A stretch of DNA of 64,000 nt from an uncultured bacterium (GCA_949282215.1 CASDPF010000002.1:62001-126000), one strand, 5' to 3'; shown: positions 9,343-18,040, numbered from the stretch's first letter. The notes: generated by a model from the sequence alone, not told the origin. A program made the numbers and translations.

Positions 9343-9370
9343 ATTATATTTGCTGATTTCTACAAGTCAA
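9343..9370 (-). promoter_or_regulatory. Predicted sigma-70 promoter for tRNA-Phe and glycan operon
   Basis: On the minus strand TTGACT is followed after 16 nt by TATAAT, about 45 nt upstream of the tRNA-Phe 5' end. It is the only strong promoter seen upstream of the operon running from 9201 to 2081. Confidence 0.6.
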
Positions 9371-9563
9371 GTATCAGTTTTTATCCTTATACCATAAATT
9401 TGCAAAAACTAAACTTCAGCACTAATATATAGCAAAAACACTTATTTACCGTGTTATATAGTAACAACTATGGAAATAGAACAATCAATAAAACTCAAAA
9501 CCAATAGTTTACAGGCTCTAACACAAGAGTCTAAAATCAGATAAATATAAAAAATAAAAATAA

Positions 9564-9599
9564 AAAAGGAGAAAACTAATAACGTCATCTTCTCCTTTT
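9564..9599 (-). terminator. Intrinsic terminator of infC
   Basis: A perfect 10-bp stem (AAAAGGAGAA with TTCTCCTTTT) is followed on the minus strand by a T-rich run, 26 nt after the infC stop. The rest of the 9294-9624 gap holds the tRNA promoter and nothing else I can support. Confidence 0.75.
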
Positions 9600-9624
9600 A
9601 TATTTTTATAAATTACATAATAAA

Positions 9625-10116
9625 CTACTGAGGACCCAGATACAAGGTTACATTTCTACCTTCTAACATAGGTTTCTTCTCAACAACTATAGGATCATTC
9701 TTCAGATCTTCTATAAATCTGTTTGCCAAGTCAAAAGCAAGATTTGAATGCTGCATTTCACGTCCACGCATCATTATAACAACTTTTACCTTATTACCTT
9801 GTGCTATGAATTTCTGTATATTCTTAATTCTTACCAAATAATCATGGGTATCAATTTTATAACGTATCTTGACTTCTTTTACATCCACAGTATGCTGTTT
9901 TTTCTTTGCTTCTTTTGCTTTCTTTTCCAGTTCGTATTTATATTTGCCGTAATTTAAGATTTTTGCGACAGGCGGTTCTTGATTTGCACTTATCACCACC
10001 AAATCTAAATCAGCATCATAAGCCATTTTTAAAGCTTTATTAGTTTCCACAATTCCGCGATTTTCGCCATTTTCATCTATTAATCGCACTTCTTTTGAAC
10101 GAATACGCTCGTTCAT
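9625..10116 (-). CDS. infC: Translation initiation factor IF-3
   Basis: From the ATG at 10116 the product is 163 residues with the IF3 N-domain (VRLIDENGENRGIV), the lysine-rich linker helix (LEKKAKEAKKKQ) and the C-domain (KEVKIRYKIDTHDYLVRIKNIQKFI). IF3 binds the 30S subunit and checks start-codon choice. The frame stays open upstream. A strong AAAGGAG at 10167-10173 sits 8 nt before an ATA codon at 10156-10158, giving a 177-residue protein of more usual family length. The ATG has only AAGG close by. Initiation at a rare codon is the known basis of infC autoregulation in E. coli (AUU). The gene is followed by a terminator, not by rpmI-rplT. Confidence 0.93.
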   Translation of the reverse strand: MNERIRSKEVRLIDENGENRGIVETNKALKMAYDADLDLVVISANQEPPVAKILNYGKYKYELEKKAKEAKKKQHTVDVKEVKIRYKIDTHDYLVRIKNIQKFIAQGNKVKVVIMMRGREMQHSNLAFDLANRFIEDLKNDPIVVEKKPMLEGRNVTLYLGPQ

Positions 10117-10390
10117 AATTACCTTGTCTTTGTCCTTTTGTCTAGTATCGTTAGCTATTTTCGTATCTCCTTTTGTTTAATGACAGGAATATATTACCAC
10201 AACCAAGCAAAATTAACCACTTCAAGATATATATTTTTTTGTAACAAAATATTAACTTAAGTAACAAATAGCTTTAAAGCAGACGGCTAAAGGGATTAAC
10301 ACCTTTTTTAAGAAAAGCATGATTAAAGTTTTAGGATATATTTCCGATATACATTTTGTAAGACGGAAAAAATAAACAGGAGTATGATTT

Positions 10391-10528
10391 ATGATTACAA
10401 AAACCCCAGAATGCGAAGTTGAGAGCAAAATTAGCATGCAAGAGTTATCTGCAATTTCAATGGAAATCCCAATCCAAAACATGTTTGATGAATTTATCGT
10501 CTTTATTTCAAAATCGGACTTTGAATAG
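10391..10528 (+). CDS. Small acidic protein, unknown
   Basis: A 45-codon ORF starts MITKTPECEVESK, 8 nt after AGGAG, and ends 20-odd bases before a clear terminator on the same strand. The product is acidic, has no membrane segment, and matches nothing I recognise. The expression signals (ribosome site plus terminator) support a real gene more than the coding content does. The other strand carries a longer open frame without a ribosome site. Confidence 0.4.
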   Translation: MITKTPECEVESKISMQELSAISMEIPIQNMFDEFIVFISKSDFE

Positions 10529-10548
10529 TTAAAGTTAGACAAATTAAA

Positions 10549-10578
10549 AAAAGAGCCTAAATTAAGGCTCTTTTTTTT
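10549..10578. terminator. Bidirectional terminator
   Basis: GAGCCT and AGGCTC form a stem extended by A/T runs on both sides, with TTTTTTTTT on the plus strand and an A-run that becomes T on the minus strand. It lies between the small plus-strand ORF and the minus-strand glycosyltransferase that ends here. Confidence 0.8.
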
Positions 10579-11552
10579 TAATTAACCATATTACGAACAC
10601 GCTGCCTTAGCTTTTTATCCGGAATCAGATTTGAAACAACCCTGAAAACTTTTCTTTTAGCAAGTTTAAAACAAGAATTAATGACTTCAGAACGATTATA
10701 AGAAGGGTATACACCAATAAAGTGCGGATGACGAATCGGAAACTCAATAGAATGAGCTTTGGTGGATTCTTTTATACAAGGAGAGTGGGCAGCTTCTTTG
10801 CTATACAAACCTATATTTTCAATCATCCCTACACTTGGAAATATACACAATGCATTCTGACAATATATATTATAAGCCCATATCCAGTCCCAAGTAGTTT
10901 GATCCTTAGATGCATGCAAAGCAAAGTTATGATTTAGATTAACTCTATCAAAAACATTTACAACATACCTTTCAATAGCTTTCTCTTCTTCAAATAACTC
11001 AAAATCAGACATATTAATATCAAAATACTTCCAAGCTCTTTGCCAAGAAGCCCATCCCCAGCATCCGAAAAGCTTTGTAAAATCATAACTGTACTTGGTT
11101 TTTGGATTATATCCGCCATATCCCGTTATAGACATAATACGTGTATCATCTTTGTACTTAGTCAATAATTCTTCACAATAAGGGAAAAACGATAAATCCG
11201 GATAGCAATCATCTTCCAAAATTATACCCATCTCCTCATTTTCAAAAAACCAGGTTACAGCCTCAGCTATAGCAACTTTACAGCCAAGATTTTTATCTCT
11301 TTTTAAATATTTTACTTCACAATTCCAATCTACATTTATAATATCAAGTGTCTTTTCAATAAGTTCTTTATCTTTATCATTTCGAGGACCGTCAATTGCT
11401 ACATACAACCGCTTTGGTCTGGCTTTACGAATTTGAGAAAACACCTTACCTGCTAAATCCGGTCTTATCCATACAAGAAATAATACAGGAATATTACCGG
11501 AATACAACGAAGAAATATCCTCTAAATTATGCGTAGAAGTTTTATCTTGCAT
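10578..11552 (-). CDS. Glycosyltransferase family 2-like protein
   Basis: The protein (about 324 residues from the ATG at 11552) has a GT-A start (IPVLFLVWIRPDLAGKVFSQI) and LYVAIDGPRNDKD. The metal-binding EDDCYPDLSFF (DxD-like) lies around residue 130. GYGGYNPKTKYSYDFTKLFGCWGWASWQRAWKYF-type aromatic stretches follow, typical of nucleotide-diphospho-sugar transferases annotated as HlpA/GT2-like. I chose 11552 because GGAG lies 8 nt upstream; an ATG six codons earlier lacks a ribosome site. It is monocistronic and outside the 1-9 kb glycan block. Sugar and acceptor are unknown. Confidence 0.7.
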   Translation of the reverse strand: MQDKTSTHNLEDISSLYSGNIPVLFLVWIRPDLAGKVFSQIRKARPKRLYVAIDGPRNDKDKELIEKTLDIINVDWNCEVKYLKRDKNLGCKVAIAEAVTWFFENEEMGIILEDDCYPDLSFFPYCEELLTKYKDDTRIMSITGYGGYNPKTKYSYDFTKLFGCWGWASWQRAWKYFDINMSDFELFEEEKAIERYVVNVFDRVNLNHNFALHASKDQTTWDWIWAYNIYCQNALCIFPSVGMIENIGLYSKEAAHSPCIKESTKAHSIEFPIRHPHFIGVYPSYNRSEVINSCFKLAKRKVFRVVSNLIPDKKLRQRVRNMVN

Positions 11553-11604
11553 TTTAGCAACTCCAAACATTTAATACTGTGATATTATAACATAAATAGA
11601 AGAC

Positions 11605-11632
11605 TTGAAATTTAAATTTTTCAGGTTATAAT
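11605..11632 (+). promoter_or_regulatory. Predicted rpsU promoter
   Basis: TTGAAA, 16-nt spacer, TATAAT, 45 nt upstream of the rpsU start codon. Confidence 0.65.
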
Positions 11633-11677
11633 TAAAATACAAATGCACACAAGACTGGGAAAGGTGGTGAAATATAA

Positions 11678-11851
11678 ATGGCAGAAGTTAAAGTTGGCGA
11701 AAACGAATCTATTGAAAGTGCTTTAAGACGCTTCAAAAAGAAAATTCAAAAAGCCGGTATCCTTTCCGAAGTTAAAAAACGTGAAAGATACGAAAAACCA
11801 AGCGTAAAAAGAAAACGTAAATCTGAAGCTGCTCGTAAAAGAAAAGTATAG
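11678..11851 (+). CDS. rpsU: 30S ribosomal protein S21
   Basis: A 57-residue, very basic protein starting [19 protein letters not shown], then [37 protein letters not shown]. This is the standard bS21 sequence and length. It binds the 30S platform near the 3' end of 16S rRNA. AGGTGG lies upstream, with its own promoter (11605) and terminator (11867), so it is monocistronic. Confidence 0.95.
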   Translation: MAEVKVGENESIESALRRFKKKIQKAGILSEVKKRERYEKPSVKRKRKSEAARKRKV

Positions 11852-11866
11852 GATTTAATAAATTAA

Positions 11867-11898
11867 AAAAAAGACCGGATGTTTAATCCGGTCTTTTT
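11867..11898 (+). terminator. rpsU terminator
   Basis: AAGACCGGAT and ATCCGGTCTT form a 10-bp perfect stem with a 5-nt loop followed by TTTTT. It starts 16 nt after the rpsU stop and also faces the convergent gene at 11932. Confidence 0.9.
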
Positions 11899-11931
11899 AG
11901 TAGTATACGAACGAAGTTAAATCATTTAAAA

Positions 11932-12999
11932 CTATTTTGTTTCTATAAAATTAGTGTTCGGAATATATTCACTTCTGCCTTGAATATCAATTTTATTAAT
12001 AATTGTAGCACGTTTTTTACGGAAAAGCATATCAACAAAGGCTTCCAGTCTTGTAATAAATCCTGCTTCTCCTGTTTGTTCATCAATTGTTAAATGTAAA
12101 ACAGGCTTTGAGAACTGCTTTGCTCTGCGAGTAATTCGTTCAACCATAAGTGAATCTGGCCCACACCCAAAAGCATTTAGAGCAATTATTCCATCAATTT
12201 TATTATCTTTCAAATAATGTCCTGCAGTCCCTGTCATTTCAAATTCGTTTGCCCAGTACAACTTTTCTCCAAGGGCATTAATACCTTCAATCATTTGTTC
12301 AGTAGACAACTGAAGCGAGGTATGAACTTTAACATCCATGCTTTCCAGTTTATCAATAATTTTCATAGAAGCTCTGTCATCATAAATATTATATCCATGA
12401 GCAACAAGAGCGACAGAAATAGGATATTCTTTGGTATTATTTTCAATAAAGACTTTACCTTGAAGTGCATAGTTCATAGCTTTTTTATAACTCATACCGG
12501 ATTTAGACATGATATGGAAATTATTATAAGTCCTCCAGCCCGCTTTTGATGCCTCTTTTATAAGTTTTTCATCCGTAATACCAAAAGGTGCGACTGCTTC
12601 TTTTAAAAACTCATACAAACCTTGATTTTTTTCGGATTTATCAAGAGTAGCTTCAACAAGAGTAAAATCTCTTTTTACGACATTTCTTATCAAATCAGGC
12701 AGCCCTCTTATTTTTGAACAATTATAAATCTTATAATCCACAGATTGGATAGAAGGAACAAAAATTTTATCAATTCCTTTATCTAAAAGATTAAGAACAT
12801 GCCCGACATAGATTTTTATAGGCAGACAAGTCTCAGTAACAACAAGTGCAGAACCGTTAGATAAGGTCTGTTTAGTCGTCACATCAGACAAAACAATTTT
12901 AATACCGAGGGCAGTAAAAAAGCCGTAATAAAATGGATAATTATGGTAAAAAGACATTGCTCTCGGAATACCTATTACTTTGTCATTAGATTGTGTCAT
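11932..12999 (-). CDS. DUF2229 / acyl-CoA dehydratase activase-related protein
   Basis: From the ATG at 12999 (GGAG 10 nt upstream) the protein is 355 residues. It has VIGIPRAMSFYHNYPFYYGFF, then VVTETCLPIKIYVGHVLNLL and FVPSIQSVDYKIYNCSK. It ends with VLHLTIDEQTGEAGFITRLEAFVDML, the characteristic C-terminal block of the DUF2229 family. That family is related to activases and subunits of 2-hydroxyacyl-CoA dehydratases, with conserved cysteines that may hold an Fe-S cluster. A clear paralog lies at 44911. No dehydratase genes are nearby, so the role is unknown. A start 23 codons upstream is possible but has no ribosome site. Confidence 0.75.
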   Translation of the reverse strand: MTQSNDKVIGIPRAMSFYHNYPFYYGFFTALGIKIVLSDVTTKQTLSNGSALVVTETCLPIKIYVGHVLNLLDKGIDKIFVPSIQSVDYKIYNCSKIRGLPDLIRNVVKRDFTLVEATLDKSEKNQGLYEFLKEAVAPFGITDEKLIKEASKAGWRTYNNFHIMSKSGMSYKKAMNYALQGKVFIENNTKEYPISVALVAHGYNIYDDRASMKIIDKLESMDVKVHTSLQLSTEQMIEGINALGEKLYWANEFEMTGTAGHYLKDNKIDGIIALNAFGCGPDSLMVERITRRAKQFSKPVLHLTIDEQTGEAGFITRLEAFVDMLFRKKRATIINKIDIQGRSEYIPNTNFIETK

Positions 13000-13099
13000 T
13001 TTAGAGAATCTCCCCAATTTATTTTTACTACTATTATAATACTTCAAAGTTAAATTTTTTGGAAGCAAAAGAAATAAAACTTAATAAAAATAACCCAAT

Positions 13100-13127
13100 T
13101 TGCAAACACCGTGCCAAATGGTATAAT
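13100..13127 (+). promoter_or_regulatory. Promoter of the G12-tract pilin gene
   Basis: TTGCAA, 16-nt spacer, TATAAT. The spacer contains CCGTGCCAAATGG (13109-13121). This resembles the CCGTG...CACGG palindromes beside the other two poly-G pilin loci (48571, 59946). The predicted leader is about 26 nt with AAAGGAG before the ATG at 13160. Confidence 0.6.
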
Positions 13128-13159
13128 AGATACGTTATTAATATGAAAGGAGCAAAACA

Positions 13160-14084
13160 ATGAAAACACTTGGTATGACTAAATCTTACACTGGGGGGGG
13201 GGGGCAACTCAAAATATAAAAAGCCACTAGAGAACATTTTCACAAATAAATGCATTTTATTTAAAAAACTAATTAAATCTTTTTTCATTAATACTCATAC
13301 CTGCATCTTAAAATCATCAAATGCATTTACGCTTGCCGAAGTACTTATTACACTTGGTATAATAGGTGTTGTAGCTGCCATGACGCTACCTGCATTAGTT
13401 CAAAACTATCAAAAAATGGTATTAAAAAACCAGTTCAAAAAAGCGTACGCAACTTTTTACAACGGGATAAAAGCTGCACAAGGTAATCTTGGATATCCTG
13501 TAGGATGTTTTTATTGGTCTGGCGGGCAAATCTGTAAAGAAGTATGCATAAACAGAGATCCCACATATAACAGCTGCACTGCTTGGGAATGTGAAGACGG
13601 CTCCCCACTTCCTGCAAATCAAAACGGATTAAGAACTGATTGTGCTGCATTTGAAGAAGAATTATTTACAAAGGTACTAAAAGTAGTAAAATTCTGTGAA
13701 AAAAATGCATTAAGCAAGGGTTGTATAACTGAAAAATATAAAGGAACCGATAAAGTTCAAGAACAACAAAATCCTGATTCAGAATATCCGCCAAATCCTG
13801 CAAGCAACTTTAGTGATACTAATATTAAAAATAAGCAATCAAGCTGGGTCTTAGCAGATGGAACTGTTATTATTAAATATGGGACATACAAATCTCAATC
13901 TTTTCCGATATTTGCAGTAGATATTAACGGACATAAAGGGCCTAATAAATGGGGATATGATCTTTTTGGATTTCAAATTATGGGTGACAGCATAAACGGA
14001 GTCACAAAACTAAACGGATATAACACTGTTGTTGAAACAGGAGGAACATCATCTTCTAAAATGATTCAAGAAATGTTTAAATAA
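13160..14084 (+). CDS. Prepilin-like protein, phase-variable; out of frame (OFF) at G12
   Basis: The only start codon with a ribosome site (AAAGGAG, 7 nt) is the ATG at 13160, which reads MKTLGMTKSYT into the G-tract at 13193-13204. With G12 the frame hits TAG at 13229. With G11 it would continue without a stop through KKLIKSFFINTHTCILKSSNA into FTLAEVLITLGIIGVVAAM. That would give a prepilin with a 55-residue leader. In the pilin frame there is no ATG, GTG or TTG between the tract and the ATG at 13380, which lies inside the hydrophobic helix. The mature part has Glu5, cysteines, and a C-terminal ADGT...VDINGHKGPNKWGYDLF block shared with the paralogs. It is probably exported and assembled by type IV pilus or type II-like machinery. 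A sequencing error of one G cannot be excluded. Confidence 0.75.
13193..13204 (+). repeat. G12 homopolymer, candidate phase-variation tract
   Basis: Twelve consecutive G in an AT-rich region, 33 nt after the start codon of the pilin gene. G11 joins the start codon to the pilin frame; G12, as read here, does not. Runs of this length are classic slipped-strand mispairing sites. Confidence 0.85.
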
Positions 14085-14107
14085 AATTTTTATGATATTT
14101 TAAAAAT

Positions 14108-15157
14108 ATGGAATTGAAAAAGAAAAAAGCAATAGTAGCAATGAGCGGAGGCGTAGACAGTTCTGTCGCCGCTCTTTTGCTTCTTAAAAAAGGTTATGAA
14201 GTAGAAGGTATTACTGGCAGAATGATAAATTCCCCATCGGCTGATATCGTATGCGAAAATGCTCAAAAAGTTGCGAATAAACTCGGAATTAAGCTTCATA
14301 TTTTAGATTTAAGCTCAAAATTTAAAAAACTCGTTATAGATTATTTTGAAAACTCATACGCCAATGGTGAGACTCCAAATCCCTGCATTGTATGCAACGA
14401 AAATTTTAAATGGGGCGAAATTTTTAACTATGCCATCAATAATTGTCAAGCTGATATATTTGCAACAGGTCACTATGCAAATATAAGGAATATTAACGGG
14501 ATTTATAAACTTTATCCTGCAAAAGATGAGCATAAAGATCAATTATATTTTCTCTACAGATTAGGTCAAAATGAACTTTCCAAAACAGTTTTTCCTCTGC
14601 ACGAATATAATAAAGAACAAGTAAGACAAATGGCATATCAATATAACTTGCCTCCAAAATCATCTAAAGAAAGTCAGGACATCTGTTTTATTAACAAACC
14701 CGATACTACAAAAAAATATTTGATTAATAAATTCGGACTAAAAAAAGGGAACTTTATTGATATAAATACAGGGAAAAAACTCGGAGAACACGATGGAAGT
14801 TATCTTTACACAATTGGTCAAAGAAAAGGAATAGGCATAGCCGCACCATATCCGTTGTATGTAATTAAAATTGATGCAAAAAACAATATTGTATATCTCG
14901 GTAAAGCGGAAGATAATTTTAAAAATTCACTTATAGTTAAAGATATAAAAATTTCTTACCCCTTGAATAAAGATGAATTTGACGCTATGGTAAAAATCCG
15001 CTACAACATGAAAGCTGAAATTGCACACATAAAAATATTTGAAAATAAAGCCGAAATAAATTTTTATGAGTCTGTAAGTTCAATAACATCAGGACAAGTC
15101 GGAGTATTTTATGATATCAGCGACGGACATCTCATTGGCGGAGGAATAGTTGTATAG
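14108..15157 (+). CDS. mnmA: tRNA-specific 2-thiouridylase MnmA
   Basis: The 349-residue protein has the PP-loop AMSGGVDSSVAALLLLKKG at residues 12-30. The first catalytic cysteine is in NPCIVCNENFKWG (about residue 99), with ATGHYANI, then SQDICFI with the second catalytic cysteine (about residue 195), and GQRKGIGI. It adenylates and thiolates U34 of Lys, Glu and Gln tRNAs, taking sulfur from a desulfurase relay; the NifS-type gene at 55150 may be the source. The gene follows the phase-variable pilin by 23 nt on the same strand. All key residues are present. Confidence 0.95.
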   Translation: MELKKKKAIVAMSGGVDSSVAALLLLKKGYEVEGITGRMINSPSADIVCENAQKVANKLGIKLHILDLSSKFKKLVIDYFENSYANGETPNPCIVCNENFKWGEIFNYAINNCQADIFATGHYANIRNINGIYKLYPAKDEHKDQLYFLYRLGQNELSKTVFPLHEYNKEQVRQMAYQYNLPPKSSKESQDICFINKPDTTKKYLINKFGLKKGNFIDINTGKKLGEHDGSYLYTIGQRKGIGIAAPYPLYVIKIDAKNNIVYLGKAEDNFKNSLIVKDIKISYPLNKDEFDAMVKIRYNMKAEIAHIKIFENKAEINFYESVSSITSGQVGVFYDISDGHLIGGGIVV

Positions 15158-15192
15158 CAAAAATTTTTATTGAGGAATTTTAAATAAACATT

Positions 15193-16578
15193 ATGAAACT
15201 TACCCCGTTTTATCAGATAAGAGCAAATTTAAATAATCAGCCTACAGTTTCTAAAACACATAAAAACTGTTCAATTTCCTATTGCGGCTTGGATAGTTTT
15301 ACATTAAAAAACAATACAAATACTAATGCTCTTAATACCTTAGACAAATACTGTGCTGAATATTTTTCAGCACCAAAAAATAAACTACAAGACAAAAGAG
15401 ACTTTGAAAAATGGGCAAAAGAAAAATTTTATGAAATATCTGATTTGAACCTATACTATTCAAAATTTGAACCTGATAATATTGACAGAATATCAAGACT
15501 TGATGACTGGAAAGAATATTTAAAAAAAAGACATCTGGATAAAAATCCTTCAAGAGCATTATTAATTCTTAACAGCATAACCTCAAAGCTTTCAGCAAAT
15601 AACCATGAACAGCCTCCGATTTTCAACTCTGAAATTTTAAACAATGTAATTAGATACATGGAAGAAAATCAACAACCAGCTATAAATCCAAGCTTTCAAA
15701 AAAGCTTTTTGAAACTATATGAAAACACACTAAGACACCTTGCAATAAGCGGAGAAAGTACGGTAGGCAAAACAGATACTGCATGGGTTACAATCCCGTC
15801 AAAACAAAACGATAAAAGTCATTTCAGTCAAAACCTTATAAAATTAAAAATACTCTCAAATCATGGATGGTGTACAAAAGCTACACATACATCAACATAT
15901 CTGAATGATTATGATTGCAGTATATTCGTACAAAACGGGACTCCAAAGCTTATTATTCTTTCTCAAGATAAACAAATAAAAAAAATACAATGCGGAATTG
16001 ATAACAGCATTATTTCGTACAAATACGCAGACGAAATAAAAAATTTTATAGAAAATGAAAATTTAATCTTAAACAGATATGAAGAAAAAATGCTATCAGA
16101 TGCTATGAGCAGAAAACAAAATTTTATAAGACTGCAAAATTTATTAAAAGATGATATTCAAAATAACAATCAACTAAATATTTTTAATAAAACAGGAATC
16201 GAAACTAAAATTAATACAGACGGCACACTTACAATTTCTCATTATGCTCAACCTGACTCAGGTTTTACATTCAAAGACCTTGGAATTGACGAAAACAGGC
16301 TTTTGAAAAATGTTAGGGAAATTCAAGGTAATGCAGATTTTATACGTTCCGGAGCGACGATAGCAAATGAATTAAAAAGAATTGGAAAAGACGCAAATTT
16401 TATGTATTCAAAATTTAAATCACTAAATAATCTTGAATACATTGGCGGACTCGCAAACTTTTTAGAAGCAAACAACTTAAAAATACTGCCTAAACTCACT
16501 CATATCGGTGAAAAAATAGCTATTAACTCAAATATAGAAATACCTCTAATGAAAAATCTAAATAAACTTTACTTTTAA
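15193..16578 (+). CDS. Unknown protein with WCTK-type domain and leucine-rich-like C-terminus
   Basis: I do not recognise this 461-residue protein. It has no signal peptide or membrane segment. The N-terminus (MKLTPFYQIR, then ISYCGLDSF) has a short low-complexity lead-in like several other unknown proteins here. Around residues 195-275 a conserved-looking module reads TAWVTIPSKQ, ILSNHGWCTKATHTSTYL, SIFVQNGTPKLII, IKKIQCGIDNS, which recalls PcfJ-like or phage-associated domains only loosely. From about residue 385 to the end, leucine- and isoleucine-spaced repeats (IQGNADF, LKRIGKDANF, LEYIGGLANFLEAN) look like a short repeat solenoid. It lies 35 nt after mnmA and 43 nt before hydG, so it may be cotranscribed with them. 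Confidence 0.6.
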   Translation: MKLTPFYQIRANLNNQPTVSKTHKNCSISYCGLDSFTLKNNTNTNALNTLDKYCAEYFSAPKNKLQDKRDFEKWAKEKFYEISDLNLYYSKFEPDNIDRISRLDDWKEYLKKRHLDKNPSRALLILNSITSKLSANNHEQPPIFNSEILNNVIRYMEENQQPAINPSFQKSFLKLYENTLRHLAISGESTVGKTDTAWVTIPSKQNDKSHFSQNLIKLKILSNHGWCTKATHTSTYLNDYDCSIFVQNGTPKLIILSQDKQIKKIQCGIDNSIISYKYADEIKNFIENENLILNRYEEKMLSDAMSRKQNFIRLQNLLKDDIQNNNQLNIFNKTGIETKINTDGTLTISHYAQPDSGFTFKDLGIDENRLLKNVREIQGNADFIRSGATIANELKRIGKDANFMYSKFKSLNNLEYIGGLANFLEANNLKILPKLTHIGEKIAINSNIEIPLMKNLNKLYF

Positions 16579-16621
16579 TTTTTAGGGAATTAACATTATC
16601 ATAAGGGGGAGTTTAATTTAT

Positions 16622-18040
16622 ATGTATAATCCAAAATCCAAAAATGCTGAAGAATTTATTTCTCATGAAGAAATACTTGAAACTTTAAAATATGCAGATG
16701 ATAACAAAAATAATACTGATTTAATAGATAAAATTATAGAAAAAGCAAAAACTCACAACGGACTTTCGCATAGAGAAGCCTCAGTGCTTTTAGCCTGTTC
16801 TATTCCGAAAAAAAATGAAGAAATATTCAAACTTGCTAATGAAATAAAACAAGCCTACTATGGTAATAGAATAGTTCTATTTGCTCCGTTGTATCTTTCT
16901 AACTATTGTGTAAACGGATGTGTATATTGTCCTTACCATAAACAAAATACGAATATTCCACGCAGAAAACTTACACAGGAAGAAATAAGAAATGAAGTAA
17001 TAGCACTCCAAGATATGGGACATAAAAGATTAGCAATAGAAGCAGGAGAGGACCCTGTAAATAACCCTATTGAATATATTTTAGAGTCTATAAAGACAAT
17101 TTACAGTGTGAAACATAAAAACGGCTCAATACGCAGAGTTAATGTAAACATTGCTGCTACAAGCGTTGAAAATTACAGAAAACTGCACGAAGCCGGAATT
17201 GGTACCTACGTGCTGTTTCAAGAAACATATAATAAAGAATCCTATGAAAAATTACATCCGACAGGGCCTAAACACAATTACGCTTACCACACTGAAGCTA
17301 TGGACAGAGCAATGCAAGGCGGAATTGATGACGTTAGTTTAGGAGTTCTTTTTGGCTTAGAATCTTATAAATACGAGTTTGCCGCCCTTTTAATGCACGC
17401 AGAACACTTAGAAGCAACATACGGCGTAGGCCCGCATGCAATAAGTGTACCAAGAATTAAAAAAGCTGATGATATAGATCCTTCAGCATTTGATAACGGA
17501 ATAGATGACGATACCTTTGCCAAAATTGTAGCCTGCATTCGTATTGCAACACCATATACGGGCATGATTATATCAACAAGAGAATCTGAAGAATGCAGAG
17601 AAAGGCTTTTGCACCTTGGAATTTCTCAAATGAGCGGAGGTTCCAAAACTAGTGTCGGCGGATATTTTAATCCTATGCCAGAAGATGAGAATTCAGCACA
17701 ATTCGATATTTCCGACAGAAGACCACTTGATGAAGTAATTAAGTGGCTTATGAATTTAGGGTATTTACCTAGTTTTTGTACGGCCTGCTACAGAAAAGGC
17801 AGAACTGGAGACAGATTTATGGAGATTTGTAAACAACAACAGATTAAAAATTTCTGCCATCCAAACGCCATAATGACGCTAAAAGAGTATCTTCAGGATT
17901 ATGCATCTGAAGAAACGCAACAAATTGGTAATAAATTGATTGAAAAAGAAGTCAAAATGTTGGATAATGAAAATATAAAACAAACGGTTATGGAAGATTT
18001 GGAAAAGATTGAACATGGCGAAAGAGACTTCAGATTCTAG
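16622..18040 (+). CDS. hydG: [FeFe]-hydrogenase maturation radical SAM enzyme HydG
   Basis: The 472-residue protein has the ThiH/HydG-type CX3CX2C at C96, C100 and C103. It also has the C-terminal CX2CX22C (C386, C389, C412) that binds the auxiliary cluster where CO and cyanide from tyrosine are loaded onto iron. GTYVLFQETYNKESYEKLHPTGPKHNY-type sequence in the middle is characteristic. HydG makes the Fe(CO)2CN synthon of the H-cluster, so the organism should have an [FeFe] hydrogenase. hydE, hydF and hydA are not in this window. The ribosome site is AAGGGGGAG. The 3' end overlaps the start of a pilin gene by 26 bp. Confidence 0.95.
   Translation: MYNPKSKNAEEFISHEEILETLKYADDNKNNTDLIDKIIEKAKTHNGLSHREASVLLACSIPKKNEEIFKLANEIKQAYYGNRIVLFAPLYLSNYCVNGCVYCPYHKQNTNIPRRKLTQEEIRNEVIALQDMGHKRLAIEAGEDPVNNPIEYILESIKTIYSVKHKNGSIRRVNVNIAATSVENYRKLHEAGIGTYVLFQETYNKESYEKLHPTGPKHNYAYHTEAMDRAMQGGIDDVSLGVLFGLESYKYEFAALLMHAEHLEATYGVGPHAISVPRIKKADDIDPSAFDNGIDDDTFAKIVACIRIATPYTGMIISTRESEECRERLLHLGISQMSGGSKTSVGGYFNPMPEDENSAQFDISDRRPLDEVIKWLMNLGYLPSFCTACYRKGRTGDRFMEICKQQQIKNFCHPNAIMTLKEYLQDYASEETQQIGNKLIEKEVKMLDNENIKQTVMEDLEKIEHGERDFRF

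Noticed and set aside
9470-9544. 24-codon ORF (MEIEQSIKLK...) between tRNA-Phe and infC
   Set aside because: No ribosome site, and it lies upstream of the tRNA promoter on the opposite strand; too short to support.
10252-10542. 96-codon minus-strand open frame after infC
   Set aside because: No ribosome site, hydrophobic unstructured composition, and it is antisense to a small plus-strand ORF with better signals.
13193-13204. G-run as an intramolecular G-quadruplex like Neisseria pilE
   Set aside because: A single uninterrupted run lacks the loop pattern of the pilE element; silent donor copies were not seen either, so frame switching explains it better.
13034-13288. 84-codon minus-strand open frame across the G12 tract
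   Set aside because: It reads the poly-G run as a poly-proline stretch, has no ribosome site and is antisense to the pilin start.
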